Positions 7,769 through 16,451 are shown, numbered from the stretch's first letter. The stretch is 64,000 nt of DNA from Corallincola platygyrae (GCF_039544265.1 NZ_BAABLI010000016.1:1-64000), one strand, 5' to 3'. Translations and numbers: made by a program. Notes: generated from the sequence alone by a model not told the origin.

Positions 7769-8983
7769 TTAAAACGTCACGAAGAAGTTGATGACCAGTG
7801 CATTGATGATGTCGATAAAGAAACCACATACCAAAGGCACCACAATAAATGCCCTGTGCGCTGCACCATGCTGCTGACTTACCGCGGTCATATTCACAAT
7901 GGCTGTGGCTGTTGAGCCAAGTGTTATACCACCAAAACCGGAGCAGATAACGCTGGCTTCATAGTCTTTGCCCATCACCTTGAACACGATAAAGATGGTG
8001 AATAGCACTGACATTAAGATTTGAAGTGTCATCACTGAACCCAAAAACATTAGGGCGCCTTTAAGTTCCCATAACTGAAGGCTCATCAACGCCATGGTTA
8101 GGAACATACCTAGGCAAATATCGGAGATGAGAGACAACCCCTGTTCTTGTCCTGGCCAGCGAAGCTTAGGGAGCAACGGTGCAAGCCCGTTCTTTATGAT
8201 AATACCTGCGATAAGGCAGCTAACGAACTTGGGTAAATTAACGCCTGCATCAGCTAGGCCCATGTCTAAAAAGTGCCCTATAATCAGACAGATATTTAAC
8301 CAGAGCCAAGCCCAAAGTATGCCGTAGTAATCAACGGGTGTGTGATTGGCATCATGGGTGACACCGATGTCTAGCGTGCCGTGTTCACCCGTCTGCAATT
8401 TATGACGTTTAATCAGGTATCCCGCAATCGGTCCCCCAATACAACAGGCGCTGATGAGGCCGATGGTATTTGCCGCGATACCGATTTCTGCGGCGTTATT
8501 GATCCCCAAGTCTTCAACAAAGGTCGGTGCCCAGGCGACGGTGGTGCCCACGCCACCAATCAAGGAGATTGAGCCGGCCATCATCCCAGCCTTGGGATCC
8601 ATGCCAAATACCTGCGCCACGCTGATACCCACGACATTTTGCAGAACAATGTAAACTGCAGCCAAGGTGGTTAAAATCACCAGTGGCTTGCCGCCTGAGA
8701 GTAGGGTTTTGATGTCGGACTTCAGACCAATGCCAGCGAAGAAATAAAGCAGTAGCCAATCAGCGACATCCAGCGTGAAGCCAATTTTTATGCTGAAAAG
8801 CCAATAAATCAGGCCAACACTTATGGCGCAGAGAAAGCCGCCAATTACGGGCTCTGGAATGCTGAACTTACGCAGCGTTTCACTCCGCATCAGTGCCACT
8901 TTACCGATAAACAGCAGCATAATTGCCAAGGTAAAGGATACGAATCCATGTACCTGAATTTCGCCCATTCGTGCTTCTCCCAA
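7769..8983 (-). CDS. gltS: Sodium/glutamate symporter GltS
   Basis: This is a 404-residue inner-membrane sodium:glutamate symporter of the ESS family with about ten to twelve hydrophobic helices. Two inverted structural halves are evident, each with a glycine/serine-rich re-entrant loop: GSISLIGGVGTTVAW in the first half and ICSGFGGITLGSTATA in the second, both hallmarks of GltS. Length matches E. coli GltS (401). The initiating MGEARMGEIQ offers a second ATG five residues in. The upstream intergenic space carries a repeat element (9036-9312). Confidence 0.92.
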   Translation of the reverse strand: MGEARMGEIQVHGFVSFTLAIMLLFIGKVALMRSETLRKFSIPEPVIGGFLCAISVGLIYWLFSIKIGFTLDVADWLLLYFFAGIGLKSDIKTLLSGGKPLVILTTLAAVYIVLQNVVGISVAQVFGMDPKAGMMAGSISLIGGVGTTVAWAPTFVEDLGINNAAEIGIAANTIGLISACCIGGPIAGYLIKRHKLQTGEHGTLDIGVTHDANHTPVDYYGILWAWLWLNICLIIGHFLDMGLADAGVNLPKFVSCLIAGIIIKNGLAPLLPKLRWPGQEQGLSLISDICLGMFLTMALMSLQLWELKGALMFLGSVMTLQILMSVLFTIFIVFKVMGKDYEASVICSGFGGITLGSTATAIVNMTAVSQQHGAAHRAFIVVPLVCGFFIDIINALVINFFVTF

Positions 8984-9035
8984 AATGATGAATCAGATAT
9001 CCGATTGGTTTTGTTTTAATTTGTTCCGTTTATTA
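8984..9035. other. gltS upstream region
   Basis: This AT-rich stretch precedes gltS up to the boundary of the repeat element. The gltS promoter must lie here or inside the element; I could not assign convincing -35/-10 boxes. Confidence 0.4.
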
Positions 9036-9312
9036 GGGTTTGTTGACTTTTCGTGTTTGGAATTTGTTCGAATGAAACACGTTTTGAGCAAGAAATGAGC
9101 TACGTAGCTTAGCGATCTAAGTAAGTAGTGAATGACGTAGCTCGGAACGTGTTTCAACGAACCCCACTTCCTTTAAAAGAGGGGGCACCATTTGTTGGCG
9201 ATTTATGCGTCGTTATCGGCTATTCATTGAGGGCCACTCAATGAATAGCCTCTGCCTCGTCTAAATCACTAACAAATTGCTGCAAAAACAAACAACAAAG
9301 GTCAACAGACCC
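9036..9312 (+). mobile_element. MITE-like element, copy A
   Basis: This 277-bp non-coding element starts GGGTTTGTTGACTTT and ends AAAGGTCAACAGACCC (imperfect terminal inverted repeats), with TA on both flanks (9034-9035, 9313-9314). Internal hairpins include an outer pair around GAAACACGTT/AACGTGTTTC, a nested GAGCTACGT/ACGTAGCTC, and a perfect 14-bp stem GGCTATTCATTGAG/CTCAATGAATAGCC. Two further copies lie at 42435-42713 (inverted) and 61286-61563. It ends six bases before the stop codon of the patatin-like gene. TA flanks suggest mobilisation by a Tc1/mariner-like (IS630-type) transposase elsewhere; this is inference. Confidence 0.8.
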
Positions 9313-9318
9313 TAAGCA

Positions 9319-10383
9319 TTAGTAAAGCGGTTCCATGACATTTTGCAATTTGTCTGGTGAATTTAGCAATGTTGCCAGCTCATCTCGCAACAGCTCACTT
9401 TCCGCAATGGCTCTTTGCCAAACCTTGAGGCGCTCTTTATCTTCTAGCGCTTGAAAATCTTTTCGGTCGGGAATCTTGCCGTAGGGTAATCGGCGTATGA
9501 AGTCTTCGCTTGGCGCAAGTAAAACGACATTGCTGAAGTTCTCAGGACTTGGCTTTCGCCAGCGTAGGCTTTTATCAAACCAGCCTGGAATTGTACGATG
9601 TGAGAAATGGGGATAAAGCACCAGCCCCTTTTCAGTGAAAGGCATATCGAAATGATAGTCGGTGATACCGCCATCTCGATAGTTGCCAGGACGTGCACCT
9701 TTAATGTTGCGAATACCCTCCATTACCAGTGGAATCGATCCGCTTGCCATCACCGCACTGATCAGATTTTGTTGAGTAAGCTGTACTCGTTGTGTTGGTA
9801 AATCTTTAGCTGAGAGAAAATCAGCCTGATCTTTTGGATGATAAAAGATAGTTCTTTCGAAAAAGCCGCCAAGAAAACGCCTGCTTACCATGTTTGCAGA
9901 TGCAGTGAGCCCCAACCCTAGCATTTGGATAGCGCGCCTCTCGCTGGCGTTAAGATGTTTTGCGCGTGCGGCTATCACGTTTAAACGCATGTAGGGGTGG
10001 TTGAGGATTTGATCAACGCTAGTGTCATCGAAGACATGGTCTAGCAACTGTTGACTGATCTCAGTTATCTGTTTGGTCGAGGCGTTTTCTGGGTAAGTGA
10101 GCCGTGTATAGCCATCCAGAAAGCGACGGGTAACCGCAGGGGCGTTATGTTGCGCCAAACAGCTGAATCGAAAAGCACCTGCACTGGAGCCCAGAAGGTG
10201 TAGCGGGGTTTGACGGTCCTTAAAATAGTCTTCAGCCAGAAACTGATCGATATGGGCGAGAACAAACCACTTGGGGCCTCCGCTAGCGCCTACCAGGACC
10301 TTGAAATCATCGGCGGCGAATCCGTTGTTTGCTATCTGTTTTCGTGCGTTGTCACCAACAAGCACTCTTAGTGCATGTTTCAT
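9319..10383 (-). CDS. Patatin-like phospholipase
   Basis: This is a 354-residue patatin-domain protein, a family of Ser-Asp dyad lipid acyl hydrolases. The oxyanion-hole region GASGGPKW (32-39), the nucleophile elbow GSSAG (65-69, Ser67) and the Asp-containing DGG motif (in YRDGGITDYHFD) are present. There is no signal peptide, so it should be cytosolic or membrane-associated. Its start codon overlaps the end of the upstream ligase gene, so it is probably translated from the same mRNA as the two glycan ligases. Substrate and role are unknown; remodelling of lipid-linked glycans or membrane lipids is only a guess. Confidence 0.82.
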   Translation of the reverse strand: MKHALRVLVGDNARKQIANNGFAADDFKVLVGASGGPKWFVLAHIDQFLAEDYFKDRQTPLHLLGSSAGAFRFSCLAQHNAPAVTRRFLDGYTRLTYPENASTKQITEISQQLLDHVFDDTSVDQILNHPYMRLNVIAARAKHLNASERRAIQMLGLGLTASANMVSRRFLGGFFERTIFYHPKDQADFLSAKDLPTQRVQLTQQNLISAVMASGSIPLVMEGIRNIKGARPGNYRDGGITDYHFDMPFTEKGLVLYPHFSHRTIPGWFDKSLRWRKPSPENFSNVVLLAPSEDFIRRLPYGKIPDRKDFQALEDKERLKVWQRAIAESELLRDELATLLNSPDKLQNVMEPLY

Positions 10384-11606
10384 CTATTTGGTTTTCCTTC
10401 AGCATCTATGGCCATCCTCGAAATCCAGACCAGCATGCCAGCAAAAAAGGTGTGCGTAATCAAATTGCCTGTCATCGTGTCTGTTAACCCGTAAACGGCG
10501 AGTCCACCGACCAAAAAGCGAAGAGATAATATGACTGAGTCAGCATGTTCGTTTTGGCGGGCGGTACGCACAATGCTCCGATACGCTAGAACCCAAATTG
10601 AGAGCATCAAGCTGAGGCCCACCAAACCTTGCTCAACCCAAAGGTGAAGTACCTCGTTGTGGGGGTGGCTAATCCAGTTAAAACGGCGATTGATTTCACC
10701 TGACTTTGCCATTGCTTTCAGCTCAGGCTTGAACCCTTGATACCCAAAGCCGGTCCAAGGAGCTTTTGGCAGCATCTGTTGCGCGGTGATATGCCATACG
10801 TTTAATCGAGCAGCGACCGAACTGCCAAAATCTTTACCAGCATAAAAATCAGATGCCTGCGTCACGGCAACATCTACTCGTTGTTTGACTTGTGGTACCA
10901 GATAAAGGGTAGGGGTCACGGCTATCATGATAACAACTGCGAGAGTAAATCGTTTAGGCTGGCCCCGCCATTGATGATGAAGAGCTATTAAGCCTAGAAC
11001 AGGCAAGGCGATCCAGCTTCCTCGACTACCGGAAAATACGATGGCTATTATTCCCAGCAGTGTTGAAGCGATTAGAAGCAGGTTTTTTAGTTTGCCAGTC
11101 AATGGCCAAAAAGCCCTAGTGCCCCAGCTTAGCGCCACCAGCATCAGCGTCATATCAGCAAACAAAATGGGATGAGTACCGCCGTGTGCGCGTTCTATGT
11201 CCAACCCTAGTTTTTGATAGATGGCGACTACGCCCGCGCATATTGCTGCGAGCGGAAGGCAAACAGCTAACTTTCGAGCCAAAGAGGGAGCTAAACAAAG
11301 TAAAGGCATTGCTGCAACAGGAGCCAGGTAAGCCAAACTGCGCAGGTTTTTATCGACTTCAAACAATGCCTCTGTATGGCCTGAGGTCATCGCGTTGATT
11401 ATCACCCACAAAGGCCAAGAGCAAAGAACTAAGATCCAGTTGATGGATAGTCGACTTAAGCCAGTCGGTGACGAGGTTAATAAGCTCGCCAAACCGAAAA
11501 TGAGTATTAATAAAAGTGGTAGTGTTCCATTTCTGTCGGGAAGTACGGGAAGCAAAGAAATTAAGAAAACAGCGAGTGAGATAGGAAAAAAAGAACTTCT
11601 CATCAT
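10380..11606 (-). CDS. O-antigen ligase/polymerase-family membrane protein (second of tandem pair)
   Basis: This is a polytopic inner-membrane protein (about ten to twelve helices) of the Wzy_C/O-antigen ligase family, whose members transfer or polymerise undecaprenyl-linked glycans on lipid A core, proteins or other polysaccharide. Typical segments are FSGSRGSW, a large periplasmic loop with GFGYQGFKPELK, and SHPHNEVLHLWVEQGLVGL, where the HNE motif is a family hallmark. I chose the ATG at 11606 because the N-terminus then aligns with its paralogue next door (both reach PDRNGT early) and GGAAGG precedes it. The frame is open to 11648. It overlaps the patatin gene by four bases. Confidence 0.8.
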   Translation of the reverse strand: MMRSSFFPISLAVFLISLLPVLPDRNGTLPLLLILIFGLASLLTSSPTGLSRLSINWILVLCSWPLWVIINAMTSGHTEALFEVDKNLRSLAYLAPVAAMPLLCLAPSLARKLAVCLPLAAICAGVVAIYQKLGLDIERAHGGTHPILFADMTLMLVALSWGTRAFWPLTGKLKNLLLIASTLLGIIAIVFSGSRGSWIALPVLGLIALHHQWRGQPKRFTLAVVIMIAVTPTLYLVPQVKQRVDVAVTQASDFYAGKDFGSSVAARLNVWHITAQQMLPKAPWTGFGYQGFKPELKAMAKSGEINRRFNWISHPHNEVLHLWVEQGLVGLSLMLSIWVLAYRSIVRTARQNEHADSVILSLRFLVGGLAVYGLTDTMTGNLITHTFFAGMLVWISRMAIDAEGKPNR

Positions 11607-11637
11607 CGAGCCGCCTTCCCGTCCAAGAGCATTCTTG

Positions 11638-12939
11638 CTAGTTGGCATATCGCTTAGAACCTGTGAGAGTTTGAGGTGGGTGAGTGAATGCTTTGTTCGT
11701 TCTTAATTGATCCGCATTTGATGCCATTGGCTTTGACGCGGCTATTTGCAACCAGGCCAATAGTGCACAGAAAAAAGTGGCCGTAATCAGGTTCCCTGTC
11801 ATGACATCGGTTAGGCCAAAGGTGAGCATTCCAATAATCAAAAGCCGGGTTGCTAATCTGAGTTCAGATTCACTGGGGTGATTTATCAACGTTTTGGATA
11901 TGACCCAATAGCTACCTCCGTATAATGAGGCCAGCGCTACAAAGCCAAAAACACCCTGCTCTACTATTACATACAACCATTCGTTGTGAGGGTGGCTAAT
12001 CCAAGTAAAACGCTCGTCTATGCGCCCCTCTGCTGCAAGTTTTGCCAGGCTGGGCTTAAACTGATGAACGCCAACGCCAAACCAGGGAGCTTGAGGGAAT
12101 AGCTCTGTCAAAGAAATTCGCCAAACTTCAAGTCGGGCGCCTACAGACGAGTGGATATGCCCCTCAACAAAAAACCTTTGTATTTCAACGATGGCCAAAT
12201 TGATACGTTGGTTGACCATTGGAAAGAGGTAGCAGGCAGGCAAAGCAACCATAAGCCCCAAAAGGCTCAGACGGAGCGGCTTTTTGCGATGAGCAAATTG
12301 CGCATGAATCAGGATAAGAGCCAATACCGGTATCGCGACCCAGCTACCTCGAGACCCTGAGGACACTATAGCCACTAAACCCAGAACGGAAGTCAGCCAT
12401 ATGAGAAGTGTTCGATGTCTTTCTTTTATTGGCCAGAGCCCTTTGGTGGCGAATGAAACTGCAACCAATATGACGCATATATCGGCAAATAGGATAGCGT
12501 TAGTAAACCCCTCCGCGCGATGAATTGAAAACACAAGCCGTTGAACAATTGCCACTACTCCCGAAATAGAGGCTGCTACGGGGAATGCCAGTGTAACCTG
12601 GCGCCAGCTAAGATTATGGTCTGATAGTCCTAGAACGAGAGCGACACCAGCCAAAGGAGCCAGGTAGGTTCCAGCTCTCAAGGTTTGTGTTAAAGGCTCT
12701 ATTTGCTCTTGAACCGATAACTGAGAAACGTTAATCAGAAGTGCTAAGGGGTAGACAGCCAGCAGGATACAGAAGAGTTGAGCAGCCTTTTGGGTTGGAA
12801 GAGCAAAACCTTTTTGTGCCCAAGCCAGAAGTCCCATGGCGAGCAGCATCAAAGTAAGTACCGTGCCATTCCTGTCGGGGATAAGTGCGATAAATGGAAC
12901 CAGAAAAAGCGAGGCGAAAGCTAAGCTTTTGATTTGCAT
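11638..12939 (-). CDS. O-antigen ligase/polymerase-family membrane protein (first of tandem pair)
   Basis: This 433-residue polytopic membrane protein is paralogous to the downstream gene along its whole length: both share IPDRNGT or LPDRNGT near residue 25, SSGSRGSWVAIPVLAL or its equivalent, and the SHPHNEWLYVIVEQGVFG ligase motif with HNE. It is probably a glycan ligase or polymerase of the WaaL/Wzy type, or a PglL-type protein glycosylation ligase. Motif content alone cannot separate these. No glycosyltransferases lie nearby, so the glycan must be made elsewhere. A 250-bp upstream gap separates it from the divergent porin. Confidence 0.8.
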   Translation of the reverse strand: MQIKSLAFASLFLVPFIALIPDRNGTVLTLMLLAMGLLAWAQKGFALPTQKAAQLFCILLAVYPLALLINVSQLSVQEQIEPLTQTLRAGTYLAPLAGVALVLGLSDHNLSWRQVTLAFPVAASISGVVAIVQRLVFSIHRAEGFTNAILFADICVILVAVSFATKGLWPIKERHRTLLIWLTSVLGLVAIVSSGSRGSWVAIPVLALILIHAQFAHRKKPLRLSLLGLMVALPACYLFPMVNQRINLAIVEIQRFFVEGHIHSSVGARLEVWRISLTELFPQAPWFGVGVHQFKPSLAKLAAEGRIDERFTWISHPHNEWLYVIVEQGVFGFVALASLYGGSYWVISKTLINHPSESELRLATRLLIIGMLTFGLTDVMTGNLITATFFCALLAWLQIAASKPMASNADQLRTNKAFTHPPQTLTGSKRYAN

Positions 12940-13203
12940 GGAAGCCTCACTCTGAAAAGGTGTAATTTGAGGTTGTTTACCTTACTCGATGGCTTGTTAT
13001 AAGTTCAACTTCCCAAGTTAGTAGTTAGTTACAATTGGTGGCTAAATTTTAACCTTGTGGTTTAATTTAGATCAGTAACTTGACGATTTTTGCTGGCTGT
13101 CAGGTTAGTGGGTATGTACAATCCGCGCCCGCAAAGACCGGCGTATAACACAATTCAAATAAGATACGTTGGTCGATAACCAATATTCTTGAAAGGGCCA
13201 CCT

Positions 13204-13965
13204 ATGAACTATAAAGCCGCTTTATGTGGTGCGGCGTTGGTATTTGCTGCGCCAGCCAGTGCTGAAGATTTCTTCTTCTGGTCAGATACCAGCCTGACAC
13301 TGCTTCACGGTACGAACTTTGAAGTTAATGCAGAAGATCAAACCACGGTTACCTTTGAGCATGTAAATGGTCACAAGTACGGTGACTTCTTCATGTTCTA
13401 TGATTACATCACTTATCACGATAGCCCTGATAATGACGCCCAGTATGGTGAGATTTCTCCTCGTTTCAGCGCTAGCAAGATTAGCGGCAATGATATGTCG
13501 TTCGGTATCGTTACCGACGTTTTGGCAACTTTTACCTATGAGTTCGGTAAAGGTGATGTTGAAAGTGTACTTTATGGTCCTGCGGTAGACCTTGCTTTGC
13601 CTGGCTTCGATTTCTTTCAGTTGAACCTATACAAGCGTGATCCTAATAACAATGACAGCGAAGGCTGGCAGTTGACGCCGGTGTGGAAGGTAACCTTCCC
13701 CGTGGGTCAGTCTGAGTTGGTTGTTGACGGTTTCATTGATTGGGTGTTCAAGTCAGACAATGACAACTATGAAGAAAACCTTCACATCAACCCACAGATC
13801 AAATATGACTTGGGTATGAGCCTGTGGGGTGAAGAGAGCAAAGGCCAGCTTTACATTGGTATCGAGTATGACTACTGGAGCAACAAGTACGGTTTAAGTG
13901 ACGACTTGCCTATCGAAGTCGATCAGAAAGATGCTGTTTCAGCTATTGTGAAGTATCACTTCTAA
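13204..13965 (+). CDS. Tsx/OmpK-like nucleoside-specific outer-membrane channel
   Basis: This protein of 253 residues from the ATG at 13204 has a signal peptide (MNYKAALC...APASAEDFF, cleavage after ASA) and a beta-barrel typical of the nucleoside-specific channel (Tsx/OmpK) family: an amphipathic strand pattern, WSDTSLTLLHGTNFE near the N-terminus and a terminal phenylalanine (VKYHF) for BAM recognition. The frame is open back to TTG 13189, but GAAAGG sits just before the ATG. The likely role is outer-membrane uptake of nucleosides. It is monocistronic with a strong terminator. Confidence 0.8.
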   Translation: MNYKAALCGAALVFAAPASAEDFFFWSDTSLTLLHGTNFEVNAEDQTTVTFEHVNGHKYGDFFMFYDYITYHDSPDNDAQYGEISPRFSASKISGNDMSFGIVTDVLATFTYEFGKGDVESVLYGPAVDLALPGFDFFQLNLYKRDPNNNDSEGWQLTPVWKVTFPVGQSELVVDGFIDWVFKSDNDNYEENLHINPQIKYDLGMSLWGEESKGQLYIGIEYDYWSNKYGLSDDLPIEVDQKDAVSAIVKYHF

Positions 13966-13981
13966 TCATTAGCTGTCGAAT

Positions 13982-14008
13982 AAAAAAGGCGCCGTAGGCG
14001 CCTTTTTT
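13982..14008. terminator. Bidirectional terminator between tsx-like gene and cysteine desulfhydrase-like gene
   Basis: A perfect 6-bp GGCGCC/GGCGCC stem with GTA loop is framed by six A and six T residues, which makes a symmetrical two-way intrinsic terminator between convergent genes. Confidence 0.92.
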
Positions 14009-14027
14009 ATTGCTCAGACAGTGAGGC

Positions 14028-15089
14028 TCAGTCGCCAAACCACAATGAATTGAGCTCCGGTTGGTATCTTAACAGGTCGAGGTCTTGTTGCTGGCACCAA
14101 TCATCATTGTAGTAAGTGTTTAGATAGCGTTCCCCCCCGTCACAGATAAGGGTAACAATGGAGCCTTGTTCGCCTGTTTCATACATCTCTTTGGCGAGTT
14201 GTAAGCTGCCATATAGATTGGTGCCGGTAGATCCTCCGCACTTCCTGCCCAACACTTGTTCCAGAAAACGAATGGTTGCGATAGATGCCGCATCAGGAAT
14301 ATGCATCATGCGGTCGATAACATCGGGCACAAAGGAAGCTTCTACCTTTGGTCGGCCAATACCTTCGATACGGGAGTCTTTGCCCGTATTGAAACTGGTG
14401 TCGCCAGACTGATAGCTGGGGTAAAACGCGGAAAAATCAGGGTCGACCACACAGAGCTGAGTATCGGTTTTATGGTATCTGGCGTGTCTGCCCAGTGTCG
14501 CTGAGGTGCCACCAGTACCAGCACTCATTACCAACCAGCGAGGAACAGGATGAGGCTCGTGTGCCATCTGCTGGTAGATACTTTCGGCAATGTTGTTGTT
14601 TCCGCGCCAGTCGGTTGCGCGCTCGGCGTAGGTAAATTGATCGATGAAGTGGCCCCCAGTCTCTTTTGCCAGCCTATTCGCTTCTGCTGATATATCTCCG
14701 GCCGAATCTGTCAGGTGACATTGACCTCCATAAAAGCTGATCTTGTCGATCTTCTCTTGAGATGTGCATGAAGGCATTACAGCAATAAAAGGAAGGTTCA
14801 GCATCCGTGCAAAGTAGGCTTCTGATACCGCTGTACTTCCGCTGGAAGCTTCAATTACTGGCCTTCCGGGTTTTATCCAACCGTTGCAAATCCCATATAA
14901 AAACAGTGAGCGTGCAAGCCTGTGTTTTAAGCTACCGGTAGGGTGGGTCGATTCATCTTTTAAGTACAGGTCTACGCCGGGCGCTGCTGGTATTTGCAGC
15001 TTGATTAGATGGGTATCTGCGCTGCGTTGGAAGTCGGCATCGATAAGGGCGACGGCCTGTTTTGCCCAGGCTCGGATCTCTGAGGACAT
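14028..15089 (-). CDS. PLP-dependent cysteine synthase/desulfhydrase-family enzyme (Cds1-like)
   Basis: This is a 353-residue fold-type II PLP enzyme. The Schiff-base lysine is K55 in ESTHPTGSLKHR. The substrate loop SSGSTA and the phosphate-binding glycine-rich loop SAGTGGTSATLG are present. The ESTHPTGSLKHR form and the extended C-terminus resemble the Cds1 L-cysteine desulfhydrase group (cysteine to pyruvate, sulfide and ammonia) more than CysK/CysM. I infer a role in cysteine catabolism; it could also synthesise cysteine. It stands alone, with its own promoter region upstream near 15090-15120. Confidence 0.75.
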   Translation of the reverse strand: MSSEIRAWAKQAVALIDADFQRSADTHLIKLQIPAAPGVDLYLKDESTHPTGSLKHRLARSLFLYGICNGWIKPGRPVIEASSGSTAVSEAYFARMLNLPFIAVMPSCTSQEKIDKISFYGGQCHLTDSAGDISAEANRLAKETGGHFIDQFTYAERATDWRGNNNIAESIYQQMAHEPHPVPRWLVMSAGTGGTSATLGRHARYHKTDTQLCVVDPDFSAFYPSYQSGDTSFNTGKDSRIEGIGRPKVEASFVPDVIDRMMHIPDAASIATIRFLEQVLGRKCGGSTGTNLYGSLQLAKEMYETGEQGSIVTLICDGGERYLNTYYNDDWCQQQDLDLLRYQPELNSLWFGD

Positions 15090-15119
15090 GTTTTGATCTT
15101 TTGATGGTGTCAGACCACA

Positions 15120-15284
15120 TCAAGCATACTGATATGCCTTGTGACTTTTCCAGTCTACGGGGTTATCAAATTCATCATGGTCTGTAGCAATATAGAGACA
15201 GTTTGATCTGGCTACGGCGAGGAGGTAAATGCCCCTGTGATCCGGTTCAAATAACTGTATCTTCAGCGGAGTTTCAGTTAGAAT
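15120..15284 (-). CDS. Possible small protein with no standard start, upstream of prfB
   Basis: On the minus strand an open frame of about 54 codons ends at 15120 and translates to a composition that looks protein-like (PLKIQLFEPDHRGIYLLAVA, then ARSNCLYIATD, DNPVDWKSHKAYQY). There is no ATG, GTG or TTG in the part that does not lie opposite prfB; ATT at 15284 preceded by a G-rich stretch is the only candidate near the edge. It may be a gene with a rare start, a decayed remnant, or chance. Confidence 0.22.
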   Translation of the reverse strand: MLTETPLKIQLFEPDHRGIYLLAVARSNCLYIATDHDEFDNPVDWKSHKAYQYA

Positions 15285-15317
15285 CCCGCGGTTAAATTTC
15301 CACGGTAAACCAGTCAC

Positions 15318-16415
15318 ATGTTCGAAATTAATCCGGTTCACAACAAGATCAACGATTTCCGCGAGCGCACAGAGACCCTGGTCGGCTATCTCGATTACGA
15401 CCAGAAAAAAGAGCGTCTCGAAGAAGTGTCGCGCGAATTGGAGCAGCCGGATGTCTGGAACGAGCCTGAGCGCGCACAAGCCCTAGGCAAAGAGCGTTCT
15501 GGTTTAGAAGCCGTGGTCGATACCGTCGATCAGATGCGTCAGGGATTGGAAGATGTCGAAGGCCTGCTTGAACTCGCGGTTGAAGCCGAAGATGAAGACA
15601 CCTTCAACGAAGCGGTTGCCGAATTGGATGAACTGGAAGGCAAACTGCACAAGCTGGAGTTCCGCCGTATGTTCTCCGGTGAGCAGGATGGCTCCGATGC
15701 CTACATCGATCTTCAAGCTGGTTCTGGCGGCACTGAGGCCCAGGACTGGTGTGACATGATGCTGCGCATGTACTTGCGCTGGGCAGAAGCCAAAGGCTTT
15801 AAAACCGAAATTATTGAATTGTCTGATGGTGATGTCGCTGGTATCAAAAGTGCCACAATCCGAGTTCAAGGCGAGTACGCCTTCGGCTGGTTACGCACCG
15901 AAACGGGTGTGCACCGTTTGGTAAGAAAGAGCCCATTCGACTCCGGTGGTCGTCGCCATACTTCGTTTGCATCAGCGTTTATCTACCCGGAAATTGATGA
16001 TTCGATTGAGATCGATATCAATCCGTCTGACTTGCGTATCGATACTTACCGAGCTTCGGGTGCCGGTGGTCAGCACGTTAACCGAACTGACTCGGCGGTG
16101 CGTATTACCCACTTGCCGACTAACACAGTAGTGCAGTGTCAGAATGATCGCTCTCAGCATAAGAACAAAGATCAGGCAATGAAGCAGCTAAAAGCTAAGC
16201 TGTTTGAGCTGGAGATGCAGAAACAAAACGCTGAAAAGCAGGCGATGGAAGACGCCAAGAGCGATATCGGCTGGGGAAGTCAGATCCGCTCCTATGTATT
16301 GGACGACTCACGTATTAAAGATCTTCGTACCGGCGTTGAAAATCGCAATACGCAAGCCGTGCTGGACGGTGATCTGGACAGATTTATTGAAGCAAGTTTG
16401 AAGTCTGGTCTGTAA
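15318..16415 (+). CDS. prfB: Peptide chain release factor 2 (no programmed frameshift)
   Basis: RF2 recognises UGA and UAA and releases the peptide. The protein is a full-length 365 residues with SPF codon-recognition motif (SPFDSGG) and catalytic GGQ at 250-252, the same positions as in E. coli. Unlike most gammaproteobacterial prfB genes it is read in one frame: around codons 24-28 the sequence is GGC TAT CTC GAT TAC where E. coli has the CUU UGA C slip site, and the upstream AGGGGG stimulator is absent. Autoregulation by +1 frameshifting is therefore lost. lysS follows after 36 bases. Confidence 0.97.
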   Translation: MFEINPVHNKINDFRERTETLVGYLDYDQKKERLEEVSRELEQPDVWNEPERAQALGKERSGLEAVVDTVDQMRQGLEDVEGLLELAVEAEDEDTFNEAVAELDELEGKLHKLEFRRMFSGEQDGSDAYIDLQAGSGGTEAQDWCDMMLRMYLRWAEAKGFKTEIIELSDGDVAGIKSATIRVQGEYAFGWLRTETGVHRLVRKSPFDSGGRRHTSFASAFIYPEIDDSIEIDINPSDLRIDTYRASGAGGQHVNRTDSAVRITHLPTNTVVQCQNDRSQHKNKDQAMKQLKAKLFELEMQKQNAEKQAMEDAKSDIGWGSQIRSYVLDDSRIKDLRTGVENRNTQAVLDGDLDRFIEASLKSGL

Positions 16416-16451
16416 AGACCGGGAACATTATTAATTCGCAAAGGTTGAAAC

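Noticed and set aside
12940..13203. CRP site upstream of the Tsx-like gene
   Set aside because: TTGTG...AGATCA half-sites are present, but the spacing between them is far larger than the six bases needed.
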